From assembly GCA_016929795.1 (NCBI GenBank), contig JAFGIA010000037.1, positions 3,424-67,423 on the forward strand: DNA of 64,000 bases, given 5' to 3'. The translations under genes were made by a program, and so were the position numbers. The notes beneath the pieces were generated by a model. That model worked only from the letters and a program-made list of their open reading frames with translations. It had not been told where the DNA came from and ran no database searches. Source of the DNA: Anaerolineae bacterium (GTDB taxonomy: Bacteria > Chloroflexota > Anaerolineae > JAAYZQ01). Positions 27,980 through 36,702 of the stretch are shown here, piece after piece. The first letter of the stretch is position 1, and each line of letters begins with the position of its first letter.

Positions 27980-29344
27980 ATGAGAGACTTTGAAACCCAC
28001 GGCGGCAGATGGATCTCGTGGCGCACGGACCAACCCACGCGTCTGCTGGTGGCGATCTTGGTGTTATCGGTTGTACTGCGGGTCGGCGTAGGGCTGTATC
28101 TCGGCGACGTGGTGCCGCCACCGCCCGATGCGCCCGACGACACTTCTTACAGCTACCTGGCGGCACGTCTTGCAGATGGACACGGATATAGCTTTGACCG
28201 TCCATGGTATCCCTTTGGCAAGCCGGCGGGGTCTCCCACTGCTCACTGGTCCTTCTTGTATACCGCCTTTGTGGCCGCAGTGTACCGCGTGGCCGGCCCA
28301 CACCCCCTGGCGGCACGCCTGGTGAGTGCAGTTCTGGGTGGCGTGCTCCTGCCGTGGATCATGGTTCTCTATGCACGGCGCCTTTTTCCGGGCAGGCAGC
28401 GCCTGGCCCTGGTGGCCGCAGGGTGCAGCGCGATCTATGCCTACTTTGTGCTCTATGCCGCGCGCCTCGTGACTGAGACGTTCTATATCGTCGCCGTTCT
28501 GTGGGTAATGGAACGCGCCATGGCGCTCGCAGACCGGCCGAAGACTGTCCAGGCCATCTCGTTTGGCCTTGCCCTGGCGGTCGCCGCCCTGCTGCGTCAA
28601 ACGATCCTCCCCTGGGCCATCGTGCTCTTTGCCTGGCTGCTCTGGAGCGCTTACCGCACTCGCCAGCTCCGGTCGACGATGGTGGCGCTCGGCGTCGCCG
28701 GCTCGATTCTGGTGGCTGCCATTGTACCCTTTACGGTGCGCAATTATATGCTCTACGACGAGTTTTTGCTTCTCAACTCGAACGCGGGCTATGTCATGTA
28801 TTCTGCACAACACCCGATGCACGGGACGCATTTCGAGGAGCATGCAGCGGCGCCCCTCCCCGAGAACCTGGTGGGAAGCGAACTGAATGAAGCGCAGCTC
28901 GATCGGGCGCTGCTGAAAATTGGTCTTGACTTTATACGCACGGATCCGTGGCGCTACGTGCAGCTCTCGGTGAGCCGGGTGCGGGCGTTCTTTGTATTCT
29001 GGCCCACCGCCGACTCGAGCCTGCTCTACAACGTGGGGCGGGTGTTGTCCTTTACGCTCTTTTTGCCGGTGATGGTGTTGGGGTTGTCCCTTGCACTGCG
29101 TGATGCGCGCCCGTTCCGCACGTGGGGCGACTGGATCGCCTTTTCCACGACGCCGGCAGCACCGGCGCTGCTCTTTGCGATCTTTTATTCAACAGCGCAC
29201 GTTTTGACGTGGGCGATGATTCGTTACCGCCTGCCCGTGGACGCGATCATTCTCCCCTTCGCCGCCCTGGCGCTTGACACGTGGCTCATCCCCTACCTGA
29301 ACCGGCTGCCTCGACGCCGCCTGGCACTGCCGGAGGGCGCATGA
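27980..29344 (+). CDS. GT-C-fold membrane glycosyltransferase (ArnT/PMT-like)
   Basis: A 454-residue protein with about ten membrane segments. The first outer loop has PDDTSYSYLAARLADGHGY, typical of the ArnT/PMT superfamily in which the acidic pair is catalytic and the donor is a polyprenyl-phosphate sugar. I choose ATG 27980 over an upstream in-frame GTG (27944) because it follows the previous stop by 16 bases and keeps a normal N-terminal length. It ends in an ATGA overlap with a GT2 gene. The two DPM-like enzymes (381 and 53274) could supply its donor. Confidence 0.8.
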   Translation: MRDFETHGGRWISWRTDQPTRLLVAILVLSVVLRVGVGLYLGDVVPPPPDAPDDTSYSYLAARLADGHGYSFDRPWYPFGKPAGSPTAHWSFLYTAFVAAVYRVAGPHPLAARLVSAVLGGVLLPWIMVLYARRLFPGRQRLALVAAGCSAIYAYFVLYAARLVTETFYIVAVLWVMERAMALADRPKTVQAISFGLALAVAALLRQTILPWAIVLFAWLLWSAYRTRQLRSTMVALGVAGSILVAAIVPFTVRNYMLYDEFLLLNSNAGYVMYSAQHPMHGTHFEEHAAAPLPENLVGSELNEAQLDRALLKIGLDFIRTDPWRYVQLSVSRVRAFFVFWPTADSSLLYNVGRVLSFTLFLPVMVLGLSLALRDARPFRTWGDWIAFSTTPAAPALLFAIFYSTAHVLTWAMIRYRLPVDAIILPFAALALDTWLIPYLNRLPRRRLALPEGA

Positions 29345-30267
29345 AGACGCGAGCAGGCACCCTGCCCGACCTATCTGTTGAGCTGTCGATCGTCATTACC
29401 AGTTGGAACACCGAGGAGCTGCTCGCACAGTGCTTACAATCGCTGGCAGGCACGCGGGCAGAGGTGATCGTGGTGGACAATGCATCGGCAGATGGCAGCG
29501 TGGCGATGATCAAACGCTCGCATCCACACGTGCAACTCGTGGAAAACAGGGAAAACCTGGGATTCGCGCGGGCGAACAACCAGGGCATCGCAATGAGCCG
29601 AGGTCGCTACGTCGCCCTGCTCAACAGTGACACGAGGGTGTACGATGGGGCATTCGACAGGCTGGTCGCCTTCATGGACACGCATCCGCGTGCCGGCGGC
29701 TGTGGGCCCAGGCTCGTAAACGCCGATGGAAGCCTGCAGCCATCGTGCCACCCGGTGCTCACCCCCGGACGCGAGCTGTGGCGCCTGCTCTTTCTGGATT
29801 ATCTCTGGCGGCGGGCGACCTATGCTCAGGCCACGTGGGCGCCGAACCGGCCCCACCAGGTGGAGGTGATCAAGGGTGCCTGCCTGGTGCTACGCCGCGA
29901 GGCGCTGTCGGAGGTTGGTGTATTCGACGACCGTTATTTTATGTATACAGAAGAGATGGATCTGTGCTACCGCCTGCTGCGCGCCGGATGGGAGATGTGG
30001 TGGGTGCCGGATGCCACGGTGCTGCACTATGGTGAGGCAAGCTCCAGGCAGGTTGCCGAGTCGATGTATGTAGAGCTGTATCGCAGCAAAGCCCAGTTCC
30101 ACCGAAAATTCGGTGGAGAGCGCAGGGTGAAGGCATTTAAAGGCTACCTGTACGTCGCCTACGTGCCGCGCCTGTTGCTCTTTGGGGCAGGTGCTCGCCT
30201 TTCGAACAGATTGGCGACCCGAGCTCGCATCTATCGCCGACTCGTGTCAGAAGTGCCGCGAATGTAA
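29341..30267 (+). CDS. Family 2 glycosyltransferase (rhamnosyltransferase-like)
   Basis: The 308-residue enzyme has LSIVITSWNTEELL, VVDNASADGS, NLGFARANNQG and the metal site LLNSDTRVYD. YFMYTEEMDLCYRLLRAGW is the base region. The whole belongs to the common GT2 group seen in O-antigen and capsule loci. ATG 29341 overlaps the upstream stop by four bases. A predicted amphipathic helix near the end (LLLFGAGARLSNRLATR) may hold it to the membrane. Confidence 0.87.
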   Translation: MKTRAGTLPDLSVELSIVITSWNTEELLAQCLQSLAGTRAEVIVVDNASADGSVAMIKRSHPHVQLVENRENLGFARANNQGIAMSRGRYVALLNSDTRVYDGAFDRLVAFMDTHPRAGGCGPRLVNADGSLQPSCHPVLTPGRELWRLLFLDYLWRRATYAQATWAPNRPHQVEVIKGACLVLRREALSEVGVFDDRYFMYTEEMDLCYRLLRAGWEMWWVPDATVLHYGEASSRQVAESMYVELYRSKAQFHRKFGGERRVKAFKGYLYVAYVPRLLLFGAGARLSNRLATRARIYRRLVSEVPRM

Positions 30268-30278
30268 GGAAATCGCCG

Positions 30279-31481
30279 ATGCGCATCTGTTACATATTGC
30301 TTTCTTCTACTTTTGGAATGCACCAGTATACAGCCGGGCTGGCGAACCGCATGGTGGAGGCTGGACACGACGTGCACCTGATCACGACAGAGCACCTGGT
30401 GCGAGATCGATACGCACCAGAGGTGACGTTGCATACGCCTGTCGCGGAGCGAGGCAGCGGGCTGGGGCCTGGGGCGCCGCGGCCGCGGGCCTTTTGCCGG
30501 GTGCTGCGTGCCGTTGAGAGCGTCGGGCCGGATGTCTTGCATTTTACCGGGCCACACCTGTGGAATACGCTGCTGGTGCCGATGGTGGTTCGACGCGGCA
30601 TGCCTACTGTTCATACGCTGCACGATTTTCACCCACATCCGGGCGCCGGCTACGGGCGTGCACTCTATTTCTGGAACTGGTGGATCCGGCGCCAGGTCAA
30701 CCACCTGGTGGTCCACGCCCAAAGCTACCATCAAGGGCTGCTTGCGGCGGGAATGTCCCCGGACAAGATCTCCTGTCTGCCTCTGACCCACCTCTTTGTC
30801 AGCTATGCCCGGGAGCAGGAGTGTGCGCGATGCGCACCGCGGGTCACCTACGAGCCGTGGGTCCTCTTTATGGGCAGGCTGGAAGCATACAAGGGCGTCG
30901 AGGTGCTCATCGATGCAGCGCGACAGCTCGACGGAACAGAGGGAGAAACGCTCGACGTCGTGATCGCGGGTCAGGGCGCCATCGCACCATCGGCAGAACC
31001 GTCGATGCCGTCGAACGTGAGGCTTCGCAACCGGCACATCGGCGACGAGGAGGCTATCGACCTGTTTAGTCGCTGTTCCCTGGTTGTGTTGCCGTACATC
31101 GAGGCCAGCCAATCGGCGATTCCCGCGGCGGCCTACTACTTTTGCAAACCTGTCATCGTCACGCGGACAGGTGCCCTGTCTGAATATGTCGTCGAAGGCC
31201 GTACCGGGTGGGTGATCCCGCCACGCGACGCGGGTGCACTCGCCAGGACGCTGCGGCTCGCAACGGCCGATCGCTCTCAATTGGCATTGATGGGGCAAGC
31301 CGGTCGTGCATGGTACGAGCGCCAGTGTGAAAAGGAATTGGGCAGATTGACGGCCGTATACTCCCGGCTGCGAAGCGGCCACCACCCCGCAAGCACTGCG
31401 GCGGCGCGGCTAGCGTGCGATTTCGCGGAGAGCGAGAGCGATCGCAGAGAAACCGAAAGGTGGTGGAGCATTCATGGCTAA
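30279..31481 (+). CDS. Family 4 glycosyltransferase (GT-B fold)
   Basis: The 400-residue protein has two Rossmann lobes. The C-terminal lobe shows VLFMGRLEAYKGVEVLIDA, LFSRCSLVVLPYIEASQS and the donor-binding GRTGWVIPP, which place it in GT4. The EX7E-like region is modified: the usual glycine-rich PEG loop is YIEASQSAIPAAAYYFCKP. The N-terminal lobe has the HDFHPHP acceptor-side stretch. It is a retaining enzyme by family. Its end overlaps the next GT4 gene by eight bases. Confidence 0.87.
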   Translation: MRICYILLSSTFGMHQYTAGLANRMVEAGHDVHLITTEHLVRDRYAPEVTLHTPVAERGSGLGPGAPRPRAFCRVLRAVESVGPDVLHFTGPHLWNTLLVPMVVRRGMPTVHTLHDFHPHPGAGYGRALYFWNWWIRRQVNHLVVHAQSYHQGLLAAGMSPDKISCLPLTHLFVSYAREQECARCAPRVTYEPWVLFMGRLEAYKGVEVLIDAARQLDGTEGETLDVVIAGQGAIAPSAEPSMPSNVRLRNRHIGDEEAIDLFSRCSLVVLPYIEASQSAIPAAAYYFCKPVIVTRTGALSEYVVEGRTGWVIPPRDAGALARTLRLATADRSQLALMGQAGRAWYERQCEKELGRLTAVYSRLRSGHHPASTAAARLACDFAESESDRRETERWWSIHG

Positions 31482-32721
31482 CATTCTTTTCTTGACACAC
31501 GTGCTGCCCTATCCGCTGGACGCAGGTCCCAAGACGCGCGCCTACTATGTGCTACGGCACCTGTCTGGCGAGCACCGGGTCACGCTCGTTTCCTTTACCC
31601 GGCCTAACGATCCGCCCGAGAGCCTCGAACACCTGCGCGAGATCTGCCACGCCGTGTACTCTGTGCCGGTGAAACGCGGACTGGTGCGCAATCTCGTAGC
31701 AGGGATGGAAGCACTGCTGACAGGGATGCCGATGATGATTGTGCGCGACGACAATGCCACCATGTTCAGGACGCTGGCCGGCCTGGTGCGAGAGACAAAG
31801 TTCGATGTGGTGCACGCCGACCAGTTGGCGATGGCGGGCTATGCACTCCAGGCAGCACGCGATGCAGCGGGGCCGCGCCCGCGCATGCTGCTCGACGAGC
31901 ACAATGCCTTCTCAGTGCTGTTGGAGCGAATGGCTGCCGTCGAGCGGGGCGTCGCCCGCCGTATGCTGATGAAACGCGAGGCGAGGGCGTTCCGAGGCTA
32001 CGAAGTCGAGATGTGCCTGGCGTTCGATGCGGTCCTCACCGTGACACAGGAGGACCGCCGCCACCTCCTGTCGATGGTGGATGACGGCGTGCGAGAGGCG
32101 TTCGAGTCCAGGCTCACGGTAATGCCTATCTGCGTCGACCCTGGGACCGTGGTGCCTGCCGTACACCGGGACAGCGGTCAGCCCACGATCCTGCACCTCG
32201 GGACCATGTTCTGGCCGCCCAACGCCGAAGGGGTCGCCTGGTTTGCCCGCGACGTGTTACCCCTGGTCCATCGCCAGCTACCCGATGCGCGCTTTGTCGT
32301 CGTAGGCAAGAACCCACCTCCGGAGGTGGAAGCGCTAGACGCCGATCCATGCGTGATGGTCACCGGTTACGTTCAGGAGCTGGAGCCGTACCTGGCCGCG
32401 GCAGACGTCTTTGTCGTGCCCGTGCACGCCGGCACCGGGATGCGCGTCAAAATTCTCGACGCCTGGCTGTGGGGATTGCCTGTCGTCTCGACAACGATAG
32501 GAGCTGAAGGGATCGAGATCGTGCCAGGAGAGAACATTCTAATCGGTGACGATACAAACTCTTTTGCGGACGCGGTGGTGAGTCTTCTCACCGACCGACA
32601 ACTGAACTGCCGGCTCCGGTCAGAGGGACGTGCATGGGTCGAGACAAACTATGCGTGGTCGGCCGTGTACCGCCGACTTGGGTCTGTCTATGACCGGTTG
32701 TTGGAGAAGCAAAAGAGTTAG
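31474..32721 (+). CDS. Family 4 glycosyltransferase (GT-B fold)
   Basis: The 415-residue protein begins ILFLTHVLPYPLDAGPKTR, a stretch typical of GT4 enzymes related to sugar transferases of the exosortase-A and PEP-CTERM loci. The C-terminal lobe has ILHLGTMFWPPNAEGVAWF, VVPVHAGTGMRVKILDAW and GLPVVSTTIGAEGI, which fit donor binding. It is intact and length-typical. It lies 15 bases before the tyrosine kinase gene. Confidence 0.87.
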   Translation: MANILFLTHVLPYPLDAGPKTRAYYVLRHLSGEHRVTLVSFTRPNDPPESLEHLREICHAVYSVPVKRGLVRNLVAGMEALLTGMPMMIVRDDNATMFRTLAGLVRETKFDVVHADQLAMAGYALQAARDAAGPRPRMLLDEHNAFSVLLERMAAVERGVARRMLMKREARAFRGYEVEMCLAFDAVLTVTQEDRRHLLSMVDDGVREAFESRLTVMPICVDPGTVVPAVHRDSGQPTILHLGTMFWPPNAEGVAWFARDVLPLVHRQLPDARFVVVGKNPPPEVEALDADPCVMVTGYVQELEPYLAAADVFVVPVHAGTGMRVKILDAWLWGLPVVSTTIGAEGIEIVPGENILIGDDTNSFADAVVSLLTDRQLNCRLRSEGRAWVETNYAWSAVYRRLGSVYDRLLEKQKS

Positions 32722-32736
32722 AACAGAAGGAAACCC

Positions 32737-34362
32737 ATGGAACCGAGAGACTATTTTGGCATCGTAAAAAAGTGGTGGTGGCTGTTGCTTATATCGACCC
32801 TTGTCGCCACCGGAGCAGGGTATCTCGGTGTATCGCGCATGCCGCGTACCTATCGATCTACCACGACCGTCATTGTGGGCCAGAGCCTCAACCAGCCGAA
32901 TCCGACCAACCAGGACTTGAATATCAGCCAACAGTTGGCCTACACCTATAGCAACATGGTCTCGCGGCAGCCCGTCCTTCAGGGAGCTGCGGAAGCACTC
33001 GGACTGCCCTACCAGCTTTCCCCATCTAACATCAGCGCAAGCCTCGTCCCGGGCACCCAGCTCCTCGAGATCAGTGTTCGCGACACGGACGCCAGGCGCG
33101 CCCAGGCGATTGCCGACGAGATCGCCCAACAGTTGATCCTTCAGACGCCCAACGAGGTGGCAGAGGATCAAGCGCGCTACGAGTTTGTGCGCACTCAACT
33201 GGTCAACCTGGAGGTGAACATCCAGATCACCGAAGAAGAGATCCAGGCGGAACAGCAAAAGCTGGACGCGGCGAGCAGCGCCAGGGCAATCCACCAACAT
33301 CAGGTAAACATTGACGCGCTGCAAGAGAAACTGACTTCCTATCGGGCCACCTATGCGTCCCTGGTCTCTACGGTGCAAGACAGGACCAACTATATCACCG
33401 TCTTTGAGCCCGCCAATTTGCCCGGCCGCCCCGTCAGCCCCCAGGTAAGTGAAACGATACTGCTCGCAGCGGTGACGGGGCTCGGCCTCGCCCTCGTCGG
33501 CGCCTTTGCCATCGAATTGCTGGACGATACACTCAAGACACCGGAGGACGTCCAGCGGATGACCAGCCTGCCGCTGCTGGGTACGGTCGCCCGGATGAGA
33601 GACAAGGATCCTTATGCCAGTATGCCATTTGTCGTTCAGCAGCCGCAGTCTTCCATCTCCGAGGCCTACCGGGCTGTGCGCGTCAACATCCAGGTTTGTT
33701 CGGTGGACGAACCGGTGCGTGCGTTGATGGTAACGAGCCCATCGGCGATGGAAGGCAAGAGCACCACGGTGGCCAACCTCGGTGTGGTGATGGCGCAGGC
33801 CGGCAAGAAGGTGATCCTGGTGGATACCGACCTGCGGCGCGCGACGCTGCACAAGCTGTTCCAGCTATCGAACAGCGAGGGGCTCACCAGCATCCTGATC
33901 CACGAGGACCCATCGCCAGATGGACTGCTCCGGGAAACCTCGATCGACAACCTGCTATTGCTGACCAGCGGACCGCTGCCGCCCAACCCGTCGGAACTGC
34001 TCGGGTCGCAAAAGATGCAGCAGCTCATCGAGCGACTGAAGGAGCAAGCAGACCTGATCATTTTCGATGCCCCGCCGGCCCTTCCCGTGGCGGATGCGAT
34101 GGTGTTGGCACTGGCGACCGATGGGGTTGTGTTCGTGACCGACGCGGGGCACACCCGGCGTGCCGCCGCGCGGCAGGCGATCCAGAAGATGCAGCAAGTG
34201 GGTGCGAACGTATTGGGCATTGTGCTCAACCGCGTGGAAGCGAGCCGCAGCCACTCGTATTACTACGAGCAGATGATTCAGAACGGCGCCGAGGTGGAGA
34301 CCAGACGCCGCATCGTCCGCCGCCCGTCGCGGCGGGTGTGGATCAGAAACAAGAAAGCGTAG
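32737..34362 (+). CDS. Wzc-like polysaccharide co-polymerase and BY-tyrosine kinase
   Basis: The 541-residue single-chain protein has an N-terminal Wzz domain with a first membrane span (after FGIVKKWWW), a coiled periplasmic or extracytoplasmic part (about 170-215) and a second span near residue 245. The cytoplasmic kinase follows, with Walker A MEGKSTT (Lys341) and Walker A-prime VILVDTDLR (Asp363, Asp365). A tyrosine cluster Y508-Y510 (SYYYEQM) near the C-terminus is the expected site of autophosphorylation. In Gram-positive relatives the two halves are separate; here they are fused as in proteobacterial Wzc, but the outer-loop domain is short. It should control chain length with the Wzy-like protein. 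Confidence 0.88.
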   Translation: MEPRDYFGIVKKWWWLLLISTLVATGAGYLGVSRMPRTYRSTTTVIVGQSLNQPNPTNQDLNISQQLAYTYSNMVSRQPVLQGAAEALGLPYQLSPSNISASLVPGTQLLEISVRDTDARRAQAIADEIAQQLILQTPNEVAEDQARYEFVRTQLVNLEVNIQITEEEIQAEQQKLDAASSARAIHQHQVNIDALQEKLTSYRATYASLVSTVQDRTNYITVFEPANLPGRPVSPQVSETILLAAVTGLGLALVGAFAIELLDDTLKTPEDVQRMTSLPLLGTVARMRDKDPYASMPFVVQQPQSSISEAYRAVRVNIQVCSVDEPVRALMVTSPSAMEGKSTTVANLGVVMAQAGKKVILVDTDLRRATLHKLFQLSNSEGLTSILIHEDPSPDGLLRETSIDNLLLLTSGPLPPNPSELLGSQKMQQLIERLKEQADLIIFDAPPALPVADAMVLALATDGVVFVTDAGHTRRAAARQAIQKMQQVGANVLGIVLNRVEASRSHSYYYEQMIQNGAEVETRRRIVRRPSRRVWIRNKKA

Positions 34363-34377
34363 AGAGAGGGTAAAAAG

Positions 34378-36702
34378 ATGGGAAGAGCAATGCGACAACA
34401 GAGGTTGGCACTTCTCGTTTCTTGGGGGCTGCTCGGTGTCGCGTGCCTGGCGGCACTGGCGATCCTGGGATGGCAGGCTGTGCCTGTCTACGCCGCCGTC
34501 ATCGTCGTGGATGAAAGTGGCACCAATTCGAGCACGTGTGGGACAGAGCTGAACCCGTGTGAGACCATCCCTTACGCCGTGACCCAGAGGGCTGGCCCCG
34601 GCGACACGGTCTTTGTGCGCCCAGGCACCTACCCCGAGCAGGTCACCCTGCGGGCGGGCATCATCATCAGTGGGGCAGGAACCACGCGTACATTCATCGA
34701 CGGCGGGGGTACCAGCGGGCCGATGGTCCAATCGACCAGCGGCACTGTCGGTCCCTCGACCGTGGTGCGCGGCGTCACGATTCGCGGCGGCTTGGCGACC
34801 TACGGCGGCGGGGTGTATCTCTCAGGTGGCGCGTCGCCCTTGATCGACGACTGTGTCATCAGCGAGAACAGGGCAACGTCTCGCGGTGGCGGGATCTATG
34901 TTACGAGTGGCTCCCTCTTGACCCTGAGCGGCACGGTGGTGATCAGCAATACGTCTTACCAGCGCGGTGGTGGCATGTACTATTCTGGCACAGAACTCCA
35001 CGTACTGAACAGCCGTTTCGAGAACAACAGCTCAGACACGGAGAACGGCGGTGGTTTGTGGGTTTCCGGGCTCGGCATCCTGACCAACACAGTGGTCATC
35101 AGCAACACCGCGGACAACTGGGGCGGCGGCATCTTTCAGTCTGGAAATTTCGATGGCCGGGGGATCCAGATGTTTGGAGGCAGGGTGGAGCGCAACACGG
35201 CGAAGGATTATAATGGTGGCGGGATCTGGGCCGACCGGGCTGTGGCGCTCTATGCGACACAGGTGCTGAGCAACACGGCGAATGAGCGCGGCGGGGGTGT
35301 CGGAGGGCTCCATGTTCGCCTGACGGATGCTATCGTTCGCAACAACTCGACACCCGACCGGGGGGGCGGAATCCATGCAGATTCAACTGCTGTGTTGACG
35401 GCAACAGAAGTGATCAGCAACAGTGCCAACCGCGGTGGTGGTCTGTACAGTCTCTCGAGTGTCGAGATCGAAAACAGCCTGTTTGTCGGCAACGACGCGA
35501 CGGCCGGAGGAGCCGTCTACATGGAGGGCGCCACGGCGGTAGATAACCACTTGTGCCACCTGACCATCGTCGGCCCCGCCGACTCGACCAACCAAACGAC
35601 TGCCGGCATCCTGTCGCGCGGCGACACGGTGGCCTATATCACCAATACGATCGTCACAAGCTATCCCTACGCGATCGAGGCGTACGATGGAGGGACCATA
35701 GAAGAGGATTACAATCTCTACTATGCTCTTGACATCAAGCCCTTTCACGACAACGGCGGCACGCTCATCACGAGCACCCGCAGTCTGACCGACGTGGATC
35801 CCATCTTTGTCGATCCGGCACAGGGCGATTATCACATCGCTGCCAGCTCGCCCGCCCTCGACGCCGGCGACTTTGTGGGGGTCACGACGGACCTGGACGG
35901 CGACCCCCGGCCGACGAACACGGCCCAGCCCGACGCCCCGGACATCGGCTGCGATGAGAACCGCAACCTGACCGTGCAGCGCCCGATCAGCACGACCATA
36001 ACCTTTGGCGCGGCCTGTGCAAGCCTGGTCTTTACCGACACAGGCTCTCTCTCTGACGTGACGGTCACCGTCGTGTATACTTATCCTACCGGCCAGGAAG
36101 CAAGCAAGCCTCTGCCTCGCTACTACGAGATCTCGGCGAACGGCTCCGGGCCTTTCGAAGCACGACTGCTCGTGTGTTATACCGACGAGGAGTTCGATGC
36201 GTCGGACGTCACCAGCGAGGCGGGCCTGCGGCTCTACCGGTGGGCGGGCGACAGTTGGACTGCGCTGTCGGGAACGGTAGACACTGCGAACAATGTCGTC
36301 ACGGCGGGAGGCGTCGACACGTTTAGCCGGTGGGCGATCGGTGGGCCTGGCGGGGAGCCCACGGCCGTTGAGCTAACCGCGTTCGAGGCTGTGGCGGTTG
36401 GTGGGCAGGTCACGGTCAAGTGGGAAACGGCCTCGGAAATCGATCTCCTCGGGTTTCACCTGTTCAGGAGCAGCGAGCGGACAGGCGAGCTGATACGCCT
36501 GAACCAGGAGATTATCCCGGGTGCGATGCCCGGCAGCCCGCAGGGCGCGCAGTACGAGTTCACGGATCGAGCGATAGAATCGGGTGCTACCTACTTTTAC
36601 TGGCTGGAGAGCGTCGACCTGCACGGGCAAAGCGCTCAACACGGGCCTGTTTCTGTCTCGATATCGGGATACCGATGCTACCTTCCACTCCTACGCAGGT
36701 AG
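34378..36702 (+). CDS. Secreted parallel beta-helix protein with 114-residue C-terminal module
   Basis: The 774-residue protein has a signal peptide (spans residues of about 8-35, ending near VYAAV). A right-handed beta-helix region follows, with many short repeats of NTAxxxGGGI type, such as SNTADNWGGGIF and NNSTPDRGGGI, as in pectate-lyase-like proteins and polymorphic outer membrane proteins. A small beta domain then leads into a C-terminal module that starts PTAVELTAF and ends YRCYLPLLRR. No catalytic site for a lyase is obvious, so it may be an adhesin or polysaccharide-binding protein. The last 28 bases overlap the next gene. Confidence 0.8.
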   Translation: MGRAMRQQRLALLVSWGLLGVACLAALAILGWQAVPVYAAVIVVDESGTNSSTCGTELNPCETIPYAVTQRAGPGDTVFVRPGTYPEQVTLRAGIIISGAGTTRTFIDGGGTSGPMVQSTSGTVGPSTVVRGVTIRGGLATYGGGVYLSGGASPLIDDCVISENRATSRGGGIYVTSGSLLTLSGTVVISNTSYQRGGGMYYSGTELHVLNSRFENNSSDTENGGGLWVSGLGILTNTVVISNTADNWGGGIFQSGNFDGRGIQMFGGRVERNTAKDYNGGGIWADRAVALYATQVLSNTANERGGGVGGLHVRLTDAIVRNNSTPDRGGGIHADSTAVLTATEVISNSANRGGGLYSLSSVEIENSLFVGNDATAGGAVYMEGATAVDNHLCHLTIVGPADSTNQTTAGILSRGDTVAYITNTIVTSYPYAIEAYDGGTIEEDYNLYYALDIKPFHDNGGTLITSTRSLTDVDPIFVDPAQGDYHIAASSPALDAGDFVGVTTDLDGDPRPTNTAQPDAPDIGCDENRNLTVQRPISTTITFGAACASLVFTDTGSLSDVTVTVVYTYPTGQEASKPLPRYYEISANGSGPFEARLLVCYTDEEFDASDVTSEAGLRLYRWAGDSWTALSGTVDTANNVVTAGGVDTFSRWAIGGPGGEPTAVELTAFEAVAVGGQVTVKWETASEIDLLGFHLFRSSERTGELIRLNQEIIPGAMPGSPQGAQYEFTDRAIESGATYFYWLESVDLHGQSAQHGPVSVSISGYRCYLPLLRR
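36358..36702 (+). other. 114-residue C-terminal module, copy 1 (ends YLPLLRR)
   Basis: The module begins PTAVELTAF, contains KWETASEIDLLGFHLFRS and IIPG, and ends CYLPLLRR. It aligns without any gap over all 114 residues with the ends of the proteins at 47263 and 54116. The fold is probably fibronectin-III-like. It sits at the extreme C-terminus after a beta-helix, as expected of a sorting or anchoring domain. Confidence 0.8.
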